A DNA stretch of 43,792 bases, from contig JAVCCL010000035.1 of NCBI GenBank assembly GCA_030765505.1, positions 1 to 43,792 of the forward strand, given 5' to 3'. The DNA is from Candidatus Kaelpia imicola (GTDB lineage: Bacteria; Omnitrophota; Gorgyraeia; Kaelpiales; Kaelpiaceae). Positions 16,869 through 26,229 of this stretch are shown one piece after another (the stretch's first letter is position 1; each line of letters starts with the position of its first letter). The notes beneath the pieces were generated by a model, which had not been told where the DNA came from, did no database searches, and saw only the letters and a list, made by a program, of their open reading frames with translations. The position numbers were made by a program, and so were the translations under genes.

Positions 16869-19010
16869 ATGGCCTCAAAGTCTGATTTCTTAATAGAGCT
16901 TGGAGCTGAAGAGATTCCATCTAATCTGATAGAGTCCATATCAGAGCAATTTAAAGATAGTTTTATTGCAACTCTCTGTAAGGAGGGGGTAAAGGTAGAG
17001 AGAGCAGATATAGAAGCAGCTGCAACCTCCAAGCGCCTTCTTCTCTTTGGAGAGCTTAATAGTGAGAGCGAGTCTAAAGAGGTAACTCTTCAAGGTCCAA
17101 GTGAAAAAATTGCTTACGATAAAGATGGCAAACCTACTCAGGCTCTAGCTGGATTTGTTAAATCTCAAGGAGTCTTAATTGAAGATGCATTTATAGAGTC
17201 TACAGATAGAGGGAGATATCTATTTATAAAGAAGAGAGAGAAGTCCCGAAAGACAGAGGATATAATAGTCCAAGCATTGCTTGGTATAATATCAGATATA
17301 TCTATTCCAAGGTATATGAAGTGGGATAGCTCCAGTTTTAAGTTTACCCGCCCTATCAGATCGATTCTCCTGATCTTCGGCTCAACTATTTTAAAAAGGG
17401 ATTTTAATGGTATTAAGTCATCTGACTTTACTTTAATACGGGAATCTTCAAGCATAAAGAGAGTAAAAGTAGGTTCAAAAGAGGGTTACTTTAAAGAGTT
17501 AAAGGCGAGAGGTATAGTCCTCTCTATTAAAGAGCGAGAGAAGAGAATAAAGAGCCTCTTAGATAGAGAGGCTAAGAAGGCAGGGTTTAAGTTATACCCT
17601 CAAGCTGAACTATTGGCTGAAGTGGTAAATTTAGTCCAAAGCCCTGCTGTTATAAGATGCAGTTTCAATAAGAGTTATCTTAAGCTTCCCAAGGTAGTTC
17701 TCATGGCCTCTATGGCAAAATACCAGAGGGTCTTTGCTCTGGTTGACAAGGATTCTAAACTGGAAAATCAGTTCTTGGCTGTATTAGATTCAAGCCCTAA
17801 GAATAAGAGCTCTATAAGGCGTCATTATGAGTTTGTACTGGATGCCCGTCTCAGGGATGCAGCGCTCTTCTATAATGAGGATATAGAGAGTTCATTGGAT
17901 AGCAGAGTAGAGAGGTTAAAGGGTATAGTCTTGCATGATGAGTTAGGGACTTTGCTGGATAAGACCAGCAGACTCAAGTTAATGGCTAAAGAGATATCAA
18001 AGATACTTAACTTCGACGATAAAAAGACCAAGGACTTTATCCGTTCAGTTGAGCTCTCCAAGGTAGACCTATTGACAAAGATGGTCTATGAGTTCCCTTC
18101 TCTTGAAGGTGTCATGGGCGGGATCTACGCCGGGCATCAGAGAGAGAGTAAAGGAGTAGCTGCTGCAATAGCTGAGCATTATAAGCCGAGGAGTAATGAT
18201 GACAGCTTACCCAATACAGAGTTAGGGGCATTGCTATCATTGGTTGATAAGCTCTACAATGTAGCCGGAATCTTAGGTATTGGCGTGGTTCCGTCAGGAA
18301 GTACGGACCCTTTTACAATAAGGCGTCAGATTCAATCTATTGTCAGAATACTTATTCAATACCAGCTTGAGATCTCACTTGAAAATCTCTTCTCACTTGC
18401 CTTCATGCTCTTTAAGAACTCTTTAAGTGAAGATTATGATAGAGTAAAAAACATATTCTTATCAATCGCGGGAGAGAGGTTCTCTCTCTTAATGGCTGAT
18501 GCGGGTATAGCCTCTGATCTGGTAGAGGCTGTATCAGAGGTTAATTTCAAGGTTCCATCCGAGGTCTATCTAAGGCTGAGACAGCTTCTCAATATCTATG
18601 AAACAGAAGATTTTTATAAGGCTCTCAAGGTTGCCGAGAGGACCGGGAGAATAGTAAAAGATAAAGGAGAGTTAACCGGCAGTATTGATAGAAGACTATT
18701 AAAAGAGAGAGAAGAGCTGGAACTTTACAAGGTATATCTTGAGGTAGAAGATAAGATTGCAGAGAGAGTAGATAAAAGAGAGTATGGTAAAGCAGCTATT
18801 TTGTACGGAAAGAGTTTTTATGATATAATAGACAGGTTTTTTAGCGAGGTCTTGGTTAACGTGGATGAAAAAAAATTAAGAGAGAACAGAAAGCTGCTTC
18901 TCTCTGAAGTTAATAGACTATTAACTGAAAGGGTTTTAAATCCAAAAGAAATGGAGGTATTAAAAGATGCAAAGTCAACCCAGCGCAAAAACAGATCCAA
19001 CAATGACTGA
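16869..19010 (+). CDS. glyS: Glycine--tRNA ligase beta subunit
   Basis: The 713-residue protein has the N-terminal 'DFLIELGAEEIPSNLIE' that defines the beta subunit, then 'PRYMKWDSSSFKFTRPIRSI', 'HDELGTLLDKTSRL', 'GVMGGIYAGHQ', and 'SLVDKLYNVAGILGIG' with 'PSGSTDPFTIRRQ'. The HD-like and anticodon-binding C-terminal regions are present and the length is normal. Its 3' end overlaps the next gene by 44 nt. Confidence 0.96.
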   Translation: MASKSDFLIELGAEEIPSNLIESISEQFKDSFIATLCKEGVKVERADIEAAATSKRLLLFGELNSESESKEVTLQGPSEKIAYDKDGKPTQALAGFVKSQGVLIEDAFIESTDRGRYLFIKKREKSRKTEDIIVQALLGIISDISIPRYMKWDSSSFKFTRPIRSILLIFGSTILKRDFNGIKSSDFTLIRESSSIKRVKVGSKEGYFKELKARGIVLSIKEREKRIKSLLDREAKKAGFKLYPQAELLAEVVNLVQSPAVIRCSFNKSYLKLPKVVLMASMAKYQRVFALVDKDSKLENQFLAVLDSSPKNKSSIRRHYEFVLDARLRDAALFYNEDIESSLDSRVERLKGIVLHDELGTLLDKTSRLKLMAKEISKILNFDDKKTKDFIRSVELSKVDLLTKMVYEFPSLEGVMGGIYAGHQRESKGVAAAIAEHYKPRSNDDSLPNTELGALLSLVDKLYNVAGILGIGVVPSGSTDPFTIRRQIQSIVRILIQYQLEISLENLFSLAFMLFKNSLSEDYDRVKNIFLSIAGERFSLLMADAGIASDLVEAVSEVNFKVPSEVYLRLRQLLNIYETEDFYKALKVAERTGRIVKDKGELTGSIDRRLLKEREELELYKVYLEVEDKIAERVDKREYGKAAILYGKSFYDIIDRFFSEVLVNVDEKKLRENRKLLLSEVNRLLTERVLNPKEMEVLKDAKSTQRKNRSNND

Positions 19011-21621
19011 TAAGTATATCTACTCTTTCTCATCAGGTAAGGCGGATGGAGATGCTGCTATGAAGAATCTTCTGGGTGGAAAGGGAGCAAACTTGGCAGA
19101 GATGACCAATCTTGGAATTCCGGTTCCGGCAGGTTTTACAATCTCAACCCAGAGCTGCATCTACTATACAGAGCACAATGAGTGGCCTAGAGGATTAGAG
19201 GCTGAACTTAGACAGGCCATTAAGAATTTGGAAGAGGTAACAGCTAAGGGTTTTGGCGATAGAGAGAATCCGCTCCTTGTGTCTGTCAGGTCTGGTGCAA
19301 GGGTATCTATGCCTGGAATGATGGATACGATATTAAACCTTGGTTTAAATGATGATGCTGTTCAGGGCTTGATTAAGAAGACCGATAATCCAAGATTTGC
19401 TTACGATGCTTACAGAAGGTTTATCCAGATGTTTGGAAGTGTTGTCTTAGAGATTGAGCATAGTAAGTTTGAGAAGCTGATAGAGAAGAAGAAGGAAGAT
19501 AAAGGTGCTGAGATTGATACAGATTTAAAGGCCGAAGATTTAAAAGAGCTGGTTGGAGAGTATAAAGCACTTGTTAAAGAGGAGACCGGTAAAGATTTCC
19601 CCGACGAAGCCTGGGATCAGCTTGTCGAGTCTACCAACGCCGTCTTTAAATCCTGGGGTAACAAACGTGCGAATACCTATCGTGAGCTGAATAAGATTCC
19701 GCATGATCTGGGAACAGCTGTAAATATACAGACAATGGTATTCGGTAATATGGGTGATACATCAGGTACCGGAGTTGCATTTACAAGAGACCCCTCAACG
19801 GGTGAGAGAGTCTATTACGGTGAGTTTCTTATCAATGCTCAGGGTGAGGATGTTGTTGCAGGTATCAGAACTCCTGAGCCTCTGGCAGACCTGGAGAGAG
19901 AGATGCCGGCAATCTATAAAGAGTTAACAGCTATCTTTGATAAACTTGAGACTCATTACAAGGATATGCAGGATCTTGAGTTTACAATAGAAGATAATAC
20001 GTTATATCTCCTGCAGACCAGAACAGGTAAGCGTACTGCACTCTCTGCTGTAAATATTGCAGTAGATATGGTCAATGAAGGATTGATTGATGAGAGAGAG
20101 GCTATTATGAGAGTTATGCCTGAGCAGCTGGATAGACTTCTGCATCCTATGATAGACCCCAAAGAGAGTATTACCGTTATCGCTAAGGGTCTTCCGGCTT
20201 CTCCCGGTGCTGCAGTAGGTAAGGTTGTATTTGAATCTGATGATGCAATAGAGATGGCTAAAAACGGAGAGAAGGTAGTGCTTGTCCGTACTGAGACCTC
20301 ACCTGAGGATATCGGCGGCATGGCCTCCGCTGAAGGAATCTTAACAGCAAGGGGCGGCATGACATCACATGCTGCTGTTGTAGGACGCGGCATGGGTAAG
20401 TGCTGTGTTGTAGGCTGTACCGCTATCTCCATAAATGAAGAAGAAGAGTATCTCTCGGTTGGAGAGCTGAAGATAGAGAGAGGCGATACCATCACTCTTA
20501 ACGGTTCAACAGGCGATGTTATCCAGGGCAGAGTTAAATTGATTGAGCCTGAGGTCAGCGGTAATTTCAGGACTCTTATGGAGTGGGCCGATAAATATAA
20601 AACTTTAGGCGTTAGAACAAATGCTGACTCTCCCGGAGATGCTAAAGTTGCGCTTGATTTTGGAGCTGAAGGTATAGGTCTATGCCGTACGGAGCATATG
20701 TTTTTCGGTGAAGATAGAATCAAAGCAGTACGTAAGATGATACTTGCTGATAATAAAGAGGCAAGAGAAGAGTCGCTTTTAAAGCTTCTTCCGCTTCAGC
20801 AGGGTGACTTTAAAGGTATCTTTGAGGTTATGGACGGTCTACCTGTTACGATAAGGCTCCTTGACCCGCCTCTGCATGAGTTCCTGCCTCAGGGTGATGA
20901 AGATATTGAAAGAGTTGCAAATGATTTAGGAATTGAGAAGAGAGAGTTAAAGAGCAAGGTTGAACAGTTAAAAGAGTTTAACCCTATGCTTGGTCATAGA
21001 GGCTGCCGTCTGGGTATAACCTATCCTGAGATCTATAAGATGCAGGCAGAGGCGATATTTAAAGCTCAAGGTGAGGTGCAGAAGTCCGGTAAGAATGCTA
21101 TAGTAGAGGTTATGATACCTCTTGTGGGAGATGTAAATGAGTTAAAAGGTTTAAAACAGGATGTAATTGATGCAGCAGATAGAGTTCAGAAAGAGCTTGG
21201 TATTGAGTTGAAGTATATGATCGGAACCATGATAGAGATCCCCAGAGCAGCTTTAACGGCGGGTGAGATAGCTAAAGAGGCTGAGTTCTTCAGCTTCGGG
21301 ACGAATGACCTTACTCAGATGACATTCGGTTTCTCACGCGATGATATTGCAAAGTTCTTGCCCGTATACCTTGAGAATAAGATCTTAAAGGAAGATCCTT
21401 TTATGGTCTTAGACCAGGCTGGAGTCGGTCAGCTAGTCAAGATGGGAATAGAGAGGGGCAGAGCAGCGAATCCAAAGTTAAAGATTGGAATCTGCGGAGA
21501 GCATGGCGGTGAACCGGAGTCTGTTACGTTCTGTCATAAGGTTGGAATGAACTACGTCAGCTGTTCGCCCTATAGAGTTCCGATAGCGAAACTTGCTGCT
21601 GCACAAGCAGCACTTAGCTGA
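18967..21621 (+). CDS. ppdK: Pyruvate, phosphate dikinase
   Basis: The 884-residue protein has the ATP-grasp N-domain ('LLGGKGANLAEMTNLGIPVPAG'-type motif near residues 36-57), the phospho-His domain 'RGGMTSHAAVVGRGMGK' with H468, and the PEP/pyruvate domain. The last shows 'GTNDLTQMTFGFSRDD' and 'GICGEHGGEP' with catalytic Cys just upstream of the Gly-rich run. It interconverts pyruvate + ATP + Pi and PEP + AMP + PPi. ATG 18967 is chosen: GGAGG ends 9 nt before it, while the in-frame ATG at 19003 lacks such a site. The start lies inside glyS, suggesting translational coupling. Confidence 0.96.
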   Translation: MQSQPSAKTDPTMTDKYIYSFSSGKADGDAAMKNLLGGKGANLAEMTNLGIPVPAGFTISTQSCIYYTEHNEWPRGLEAELRQAIKNLEEVTAKGFGDRENPLLVSVRSGARVSMPGMMDTILNLGLNDDAVQGLIKKTDNPRFAYDAYRRFIQMFGSVVLEIEHSKFEKLIEKKKEDKGAEIDTDLKAEDLKELVGEYKALVKEETGKDFPDEAWDQLVESTNAVFKSWGNKRANTYRELNKIPHDLGTAVNIQTMVFGNMGDTSGTGVAFTRDPSTGERVYYGEFLINAQGEDVVAGIRTPEPLADLEREMPAIYKELTAIFDKLETHYKDMQDLEFTIEDNTLYLLQTRTGKRTALSAVNIAVDMVNEGLIDEREAIMRVMPEQLDRLLHPMIDPKESITVIAKGLPASPGAAVGKVVFESDDAIEMAKNGEKVVLVRTETSPEDIGGMASAEGILTARGGMTSHAAVVGRGMGKCCVVGCTAISINEEEEYLSVGELKIERGDTITLNGSTGDVIQGRVKLIEPEVSGNFRTLMEWADKYKTLGVRTNADSPGDAKVALDFGAEGIGLCRTEHMFFGEDRIKAVRKMILADNKEAREESLLKLLPLQQGDFKGIFEVMDGLPVTIRLLDPPLHEFLPQGDEDIERVANDLGIEKRELKSKVEQLKEFNPMLGHRGCRLGITYPEIYKMQAEAIFKAQGEVQKSGKNAIVEVMIPLVGDVNELKGLKQDVIDAADRVQKELGIELKYMIGTMIEIPRAALTAGEIAKEAEFFSFGTNDLTQMTFGFSRDDIAKFLPVYLENKILKEDPFMVLDQAGVGQLVKMGIERGRAANPKLKIGICGEHGGEPESVTFCHKVGMNYVSCSPYRVPIAKLAAAQAALS

Positions 21622-21630
21622 AAAGTCTAT

Positions 21631-22746
21631 ATGAGCTTTGATGTATTAAGAGATTATTTTAGGGAGATAAGAAAGATTCCGGTTCTCTCTTTTGATGAAG
21701 AGAAGGAGCTGGTTATAAGAGCGCAGAAAGGGAACGAGAATGCGCGGGTTAAACTTATTAGAAGCAACCTGCGTCTTGTTGTTAAGATAGCCAGGAAGTA
21801 TGAGAGATACGGCATGTCTTTACCCGACTTAATTGAAGAGGGTAATATCGGTCTTATGAAGGCATTGCACAGGTTCAATGTCGAGCTGGGCTACAGGTTC
21901 TCAACCTATGCATCCTGGTGGATAAGACAGCATGTCATAAGAGCTCTTGCCAATCAATCCAGGGTTGTCAGAATTCCGGTCTACATGACTGAACTTCTGT
22001 ATAAGATGCGTAAAGCTCAGGAGAGGCTTATTCAAAAATACGGACGCAGGCCTACGGATGAAGAGCTCGCGAAGGCCTTAAAGGTTAAGGTCTCCAAGAT
22101 CCATCGACTTAAGAAGGTTCAGTATAATGCCTCTTCACTTGATAGGCGCATAAGCGAAGACAGTGATGTTGAGTTTATCGATCTTCTGCAGGATGATGAG
22201 ATAGGGGCGATAGATGAGCTTGTCAATCTCTTTGAGAGAGAGGAGGTTGAGGCGCTGCTCCTTTTTATGGATGAGCGCTCTAGAGATATTATTAAGCTGA
22301 GATTCGGTCTTAAAAGCGGGATTCCAAAGACATTGGCTGAGATAGCAAGAAAATTTAATATCACAAGAGAGCGCGTGAGGCAGATTGAGAAAGAGGTGCT
22401 GGTTAAGATGCGTGAGATTATAACCTCAGGTAAACCTCTTATAAGAGCAGATATAAAGAAAAAAGAAGAGGCTATAGAGAGCGGTAAACATAAGAGGTCT
22501 AAGTCCGGGAAGAGCTCTAAGACTAAGAAGGTTAAAAAGTCAAAACATAGGACCGCTAAGAGTAAAATCAAAACTAAAAAAACAGCTAAAGTAAAACCTA
22601 AGACTGTTAAAAAGAGAGTCAAGGCTGCTAAAGCTAAGAAGGTGGTTAAAAAATCAGCTAAGGTAAAACCTAAGATTACTAAGAAGAGAGCAATCAAGAA
22701 GAACCTTAAGGTGGCTAAGAGTAAAGCTAAAAGGAGAAAGAGATAG
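21631..22746 (+). CDS. RNA polymerase sigma-70 family factor (primary-type) with lysine-rich C-terminal tail
   Basis: Region 1.2 begins at residue 4 ('DVLRDYFREIRKIPVLS'). Region 2 has 'NLRLVVKIARKYE', 'DLIEEGNIGLMKALHRFN' and the -10-reading 'FSTYASWWIRQHVIRALA'. Region 3 is 'RRPTDEELAKALKV', and region 4.2 is 'TLAEIARKFNITRERVRQIE'. Region 1.1 is absent. These are housekeeping or RpoS-like features. From about residue 275 a tail of 97 residues follows, about half Lys/Arg (48 by hand count) with no acidic residue after its first nine. The tail contains two copies of AKVKPK plus KKR, like histone H1 or Hc1 tails. Its TAG stop overlaps the GTG of apt by 1 nt. Confidence 0.92.
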   Translation: MSFDVLRDYFREIRKIPVLSFDEEKELVIRAQKGNENARVKLIRSNLRLVVKIARKYERYGMSLPDLIEEGNIGLMKALHRFNVELGYRFSTYASWWIRQHVIRALANQSRVVRIPVYMTELLYKMRKAQERLIQKYGRRPTDEELAKALKVKVSKIHRLKKVQYNASSLDRRISEDSDVEFIDLLQDDEIGAIDELVNLFEREEVEALLLFMDERSRDIIKLRFGLKSGIPKTLAEIARKFNITRERVRQIEKEVLVKMREIITSGKPLIRADIKKKEEAIESGKHKRSKSGKSSKTKKVKKSKHRTAKSKIKTKKTAKVKPKTVKKRVKAAKAKKVVKKSAKVKPKITKKRAIKKNLKVAKSKAKRRKR

Positions 22747-23258
22747 TGGATTTAAGTTCTTACATTAGAGAGGTAATGGATTTTCCAAAAGAGGGGATAG
22801 GTTTTAAAGATATAACCACTCTTCTTAAGGATGGCAAAGCTTTCTCTTCATCAGTTGATGCTCTATATGATGCAGTTAAGGATTATGAATTTGATAAGAT
22901 AGTTGCTATTGAATCCAGAGGGTTTATCTTCGGTGCGGCATTGGCTTATAAGATGGGAGTTGGTTTTGTTCCGGTGCGTAAGGAAGGAAAGCTTCCCTCC
23001 GATACCGTTTCAGTTACTTATGAGCTTGAGTACGGTCAGGATACGCTTCAGATGCATAGCGATGCATTATCTCCCGCTGAGCGGGTATTAATAATAGATG
23101 ACCTACTTGCTACAGGCGGTACCGCAGCTGCAGCAGCTGAGATGGTTAAAAAAGCAGGGGCAGAGGTAGCTCTGGCTGCATTTCTTATTGAGCTTGAGTT
23201 TTTAGAAGGCAGGGAGAAGTTAAAGGATTATCCTATCCTAAGTCTTATTAAGTATTGA
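22746..23258 (+). CDS. apt: Adenine phosphoribosyltransferase
   Basis: The 170-residue protein reads 'VMDFPKEGIGFKDITTLL' (type I PRT, APT-specific), 'AIESRGFIFGAALAY', 'VPVRKEGKLP' and the PRPP loop 'VLIIDDLLATGGTAAA'. It makes AMP from adenine and PRPP. The GTG start overlaps the sigma-factor stop (TAGTG). It ends the core operon that begins at glyQ. Confidence 0.95.
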   Translation: MDLSSYIREVMDFPKEGIGFKDITTLLKDGKAFSSSVDALYDAVKDYEFDKIVAIESRGFIFGAALAYKMGVGFVPVRKEGKLPSDTVSVTYELEYGQDTLQMHSDALSPAERVLIIDDLLATGGTAAAAAEMVKKAGAEVALAAFLIELEFLEGREKLKDYPILSLIKY

Positions 23259-23334
23259 GGTTCTAATTCCATCATTTAATTATTTTACCTTAGGTTGGCT
23301 CGTCTTATAAATGCAGATAATAGTAGTAAAATAC

Positions 23335-23363
23335 TTGATATTATTAATTTTTGTATGTATATT
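23335..23363 (+). promoter_or_regulatory. Promoter of the mntA-hepT pair
   Basis: TTGATA (23335-23340), a 17 bp spacer, and TATATT (23358-23363). The ATG of mntA begins 6 bp after the -10, so the predicted +1 is the start codon itself: a leaderless mRNA. No Shine-Dalgarno is present. Confidence 0.7.
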
Positions 23364-23369
23364 TAAGCT

Positions 23370-23657
23370 ATGAAGGAGAATATTGAAGCAATAAAACAGA
23401 AAATTGTTCCTATTTTGCAAAATTACGGAGTTAAAAAAATAGCTCTTTTTGGCTCTTCTATTCGAGATGAGATGGAAGAGAACAGTGATATTGATATTCT
23501 AATAGATATTAAGGCAGATATTAGTCTGCTTGGCTTTGTAGGGCTTAAACAAAAACTTGAAGAAGTTTTAGGGCGGAAAGTAGATTTAGTAGAATATGAT
23601 ACTCTTAAACCTATTCTTAGAGAAAGGATTTTAAAAGAACAGGTAGTGCTATTATGA
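23370..23657 (+). CDS. mntA: MntA-type nucleotidyltransferase antitoxin
   Basis: This 95-residue minimal nucleotidyltransferase has the exact GSX10DXD motif: G28-S29 in 'ALFGSSIRDE', then D40-I-D42 in 'NSDIDILID'. A third acidic position lies in the later 'VDLVEYD'. In characterised MntA/HepT systems this enzyme AMPylates the tyrosine of the HEPN toxin motif and so silences its RNase. It overlaps the toxin gene by 4 nt (ATGA). The antitoxin appears intact while its partner is broken. Confidence 0.88.
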   Translation: MKENIEAIKQKIVPILQNYGVKKIALFGSSIRDEMEENSDIDILIDIKADISLLGFVGLKQKLEEVLGRKVDLVEYDTLKPILRERILKEQVVLL

Positions 23658-23998
23658 AAAGAGATATCAGGGTATATATTGAAGATATTTTAGAGGCTAT
23701 CTCAAAGATAGAAGAGTATATAAAGGGACTTAATAGTGAGGATGACTTTTACAATAATACCCAAGTTCAGGATGCTGTTTTAAGGCGGTTAGAAATTATT
23801 AGTGAAGCTGTTAAAAGTATTCCTCAAGAATTCCGAGATCAATATCTAAATATACCGTGGAAACAAATTGCTGGCATGCGAGACATACTTATTCATGAAT
23901 AATTTGGGGTAAATCTAAAGCGAACCCTAAAGGTTGCCAAAGAAGATATAGTTGATTTAAAAGATAAGATTTTAAAGATAAAAAAAGATTTAAGCTGA
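23654..23998 (+). pseudogene. hepT: HepT-like HEPN toxin, interrupted by an in-frame stop
   Basis: Residues 1-82 follow the HepT/DUF86 pattern: 'MKRDIRVYIEDILEAISKIE', 'AVLRRLEIISEA', 'WKQIAGMRDILIHE'. The RNase motif RX4HXY is present as R76 and H81. The codon that should encode Tyr (two after the His) is TAA at 23900-23902. Beyond it the same frame stays open for 31 codons to TGA 23996-23998 and reads as the expected HepT C-terminus ('FGVNLKRTLKVAKEDIVDLK'). The full gene would be 114 residues plus one stop, a normal size. One base change from TAT or TAC explains it. The truncated product should be inactive. Confidence 0.85.
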
Positions 23999-24020
23999 AT
24001 TTGTAAAACAGAGTATTAAT

Positions 24021-24049
24021 TTGACGGAGTCTCTTTTCTATCATAGAAT
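24021..24049 (+). promoter_or_regulatory. Promoter of the riboflavin operon
   Basis: TTGACG (24021-24026), 17 bp spacer, TAGAAT (24044-24049); ATG of ribBA follows 8 bp later with no Shine-Dalgarno, predicting a leaderless or nearly leaderless transcript. No FMN riboswitch could fit or was seen between promoter and gene. Confidence 0.6.
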
Positions 24050-24057
24050 CTACAGAT

Positions 24058-25290
24058 ATGGCTGCAGAAGAACGTAATTTTAGTAAAATTGATGATATCT
24101 TAAAAGAGCTCTCTCTGGGCCGAGTTGTCATCATGGTTGATGATGAAGGCCGGGAGAATGAGGGTGATTTTATCATGTCGGCTTCAGATGTAAAGCCGGA
24201 GGATATTAACTTTATGGCTACTCACGGCAGGGGTCTGATCTGTGTTCCCATGGAAAGTAAGAGGCTGGATAAGCTGGATTTAAAGCCGATGCGTCTTTCA
24301 TCAGAAGATAAGTTTAAGACTGCCTGGGCCGTCTCCTGCGATGCAGCCAGCGGTATCACAACTGGAATATCAGCTCATGATAGGGCATATACGGTCGGAG
24401 TCTTAACAGCTGAAGATACGGAACCTGAAGATTTAATCAAGCCCGGCCATGTATTTCCCCTAAGGGCAAAAGACGGAGGGGTTCTGGTTAGAGCTGGACA
24501 TACAGAGGCTGCTGTTGACATGATGCGTCTGGCAGGTCTCTATCCGGCCGGGGTGATATGTGAGATTATGAATCAGGACGGGACTATGGCAAGAGTTCCG
24601 GAGCTGCTTAAGATAGCCAAGAAGCATAATCTTAAGATCTCAACTATAAAGGATTTAATAGAGTATAGAAGAAAGAGAGAGAGGCTGATTGAGAGAGTTC
24701 TTGTAACAGAGATGCCTACATCGGCCGGTGAGTTCAAGTTATATCTTTATAATGACAGAATAGATAATGGTTACCATCTTGCTCTTGTTATGTCTAAAGG
24801 GGATAACGAAAAACCTTTAGACCAAGAGCCGGTATTAGTCAGAGTCCACTCCCAATGTCTTACGGGTGATATCTTTCACTCTTTACGCTGCGACTGCGGA
24901 GAGCAGCTGCATAGAGCGATGGATATGATAGCCAAAGACGGCAAAGGTGTGATACTATATATGAATCAGGAAGGAAGAGGAATAGGACTTGTTGAGAAAC
25001 TTAAGGCCTATGCTCTTCAGGATAATGGTTTAGATACAGTAGAAGCCAATGAAGCTTTGGGTCATGGGCCTGATCTGAGAGAGTACGGTATAGGCGCTCA
25101 AATCTTGGCCGACCTGGGTTTAAAAAATATAAGACTCCTTACAAATAATCCCCGCAAGATTGTGGGTTTAAAAGGTTATGGTCTTGAGATAGTAGAGAGA
25201 GTCTCTATTGAGGTAGAGCCCAATCCCTCAAACGCAAGGTATCTTAGGACAAAGAAGAGAAAGTTAGGACATGATTTAAAGAATGTGTAA
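24058..25290 (+). CDS. ribBA: Bifunctional DHBP synthase / GTP cyclohydrolase II
   Basis: Residues about 10-205 are the RibB domain, with the acidic '[12 protein letters not shown]' metal loop and '[20 protein letters not shown]'. Residues about 210-405 are the RibA domain, with '[20 protein letters not shown]', which supplies the three zinc cysteines (CX10CXC), and '[15 protein letters not shown]'. At 410 residues it is full length. It feeds both branches of riboflavin synthesis from ribulose-5-phosphate and GTP. First gene of ribBA-ribH-nusB-PHP-ribD-ribE. Confidence 0.96.
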   Translation: MAAEERNFSKIDDILKELSLGRVVIMVDDEGRENEGDFIMSASDVKPEDINFMATHGRGLICVPMESKRLDKLDLKPMRLSSEDKFKTAWAVSCDAASGITTGISAHDRAYTVGVLTAEDTEPEDLIKPGHVFPLRAKDGGVLVRAGHTEAAVDMMRLAGLYPAGVICEIMNQDGTMARVPELLKIAKKHNLKISTIKDLIEYRRKRERLIERVLVTEMPTSAGEFKLYLYNDRIDNGYHLALVMSKGDNEKPLDQEPVLVRVHSQCLTGDIFHSLRCDCGEQLHRAMDMIAKDGKGVILYMNQEGRGIGLVEKLKAYALQDNGLDTVEANEALGHGPDLREYGIGAQILADLGLKNIRLLTNNPRKIVGLKGYGLEIVERVSIEVEPNPSNARYLRTKKRKLGHDLKNV

Positions 25291-25304
25291 AGGAGGAGAG
25301 AGAT

Positions 25305-25769
25305 ATGAAAGAAGTAAAAGCAGATCTAATAGCAAAAGGTTTAAAGTTCGGTATTGTCATCTCAAGGTTCAATGAGTTTATTACGTCAAGGCTTTTGAGC
25401 GGAGCAGTAGATACACTGATTGCCCACGGAGCAGAAGATAAGGATATAGAGAGTTACTACTGCCCGGGCTCTTTTGAGATTCCCGGTTTTGTCAATCAGG
25501 TTGCCAAGAAGAAAAAATATAACTCAATAATATGTCTCGGTGCTGTAATACGCGGTGAGACACCTCACTTTGAGTATGTTGCATCTGAGGTATCTAAAGG
25601 GATAGCCAAGCTGAATATGGATTTGAATATTCCTATAAGCTTTGGAATTATAACATCAGATAGTCTGGAGCAGGCTATAGAGAGGGCTGGTTCAAAAGAC
25701 GGCAATAAAGGCCGAGAGGCTGCACTCTCAGCCATTGAGATGGCCAATCTTTATAAGAAGATTAAGTAG
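25305..25769 (+). CDS. ribH: 6,7-dimethyl-8-ribityllumazine synthase
   Basis: The 154-residue protein contains '[19 protein letters not shown]', '[17 protein letters not shown]' and '[19 protein letters not shown]' with the catalytic His, then '[19 protein letters not shown]'. It condenses the RibB and RibD-pathway products to lumazine. A strong AAAGGAGGAG Shine-Dalgarno precedes the ATG, unlike the operon's first gene. Confidence 0.96.
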   Translation: MKEVKADLIAKGLKFGIVISRFNEFITSRLLSGAVDTLIAHGAEDKDIESYYCPGSFEIPGFVNQVAKKKKYNSIICLGAVIRGETPHFEYVASEVSKGIAKLNMDLNIPISFGIITSDSLEQAIERAGSKDGNKGREAALSAIEMANLYKKIK

Positions 25770-25800
25770 TCCACAATCTTGTTTCGTAATAGGGGTTCTT

Positions 25801-26229
25801 ATGCGTAAGCGCACTAAATCACGTGAGATTGCATTAAAGATTCTGTATAGGGTGGATATATCCAAAGAGTCTTCCTCTGAGGTTTTGGACGATATCTTAA
25901 GGAGAGAGAGGGATAAAAATATCAAAAAGTTTGCCCGGGAACTCGCTATAAATACTTTGGATAATATGCCGGTTTTAGATCGACTGATAACAAAGCATAC
26001 TTTAAACTGGCAGCTTAACAGGATGGCGGTAATTGATAGAAATATCCTCCGTCTTGCCAGCTATGAGCTTCTCTTCTGCAGCAGTATCCCTCCCAAGGTT
26101 AGTATTAATGAAGCTATTGAACTGGCTAAGAAGTATGGGGACCAGGATTCCGGAAAGTTTGTAAATGGAATACTTGATGAGATAACACGTCAAGAGGTCT
26201 CCAGCAAATCAGAGTTTTTAAATGAATAG
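25801..26229 (+). CDS. nusB: Transcription antitermination factor NusB
   Basis: The 142-residue helical protein starts '[21 protein letters not shown]' and includes '[21 protein letters not shown]', '[25 protein letters not shown]'-type helix sequence (residues about 66-90) and '[24 protein letters not shown]'-type C-helix. ATG 25801 is chosen; an upstream in-frame ATG at 25735 lies inside ribH and would add residues unlike the family. NusB acts with NusE on boxA RNA in rRNA antitermination, and ribH-nusB adjacency is common in bacteria. Confidence 0.93.
   Translation: MRKRTKSREIALKILYRVDISKESSSEVLDDILRRERDKNIKKFARELAINTLDNMPVLDRLITKHTLNWQLNRMAVIDRNILRLASYELLFCSSIPPKVSINEAIELAKKYGDQDSGKFVNGILDEITRQEVSSKSEFLNE

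Noticed and set aside
18967-19010. ppdK starting at the later ATG 19003
   Set aside because: GGAGG is well placed for ATG 18967, while 19003 has no ribosome site; the overlap with glyS is acceptable in this compact operon.
19956-20723. Long minus-strand open frame opposite ppdK (255 codons)
   Set aside because: It is the antisense shadow of a strongly conserved gene, Ser/Pro-rich with no recognisable motif.
22119-22697. Minus-strand frame of 192 codons opposite the sigma factor
   Set aside because: It is an antisense shadow: the Leu/Phe-rich sequence is simply the complement of Lys codons of the tail.
23999-24057. FMN riboswitch upstream of ribBA
   Set aside because: The promoter lies so close to the ATG that no leader could hold an aptamer, and the conserved FMN-element blocks are absent.
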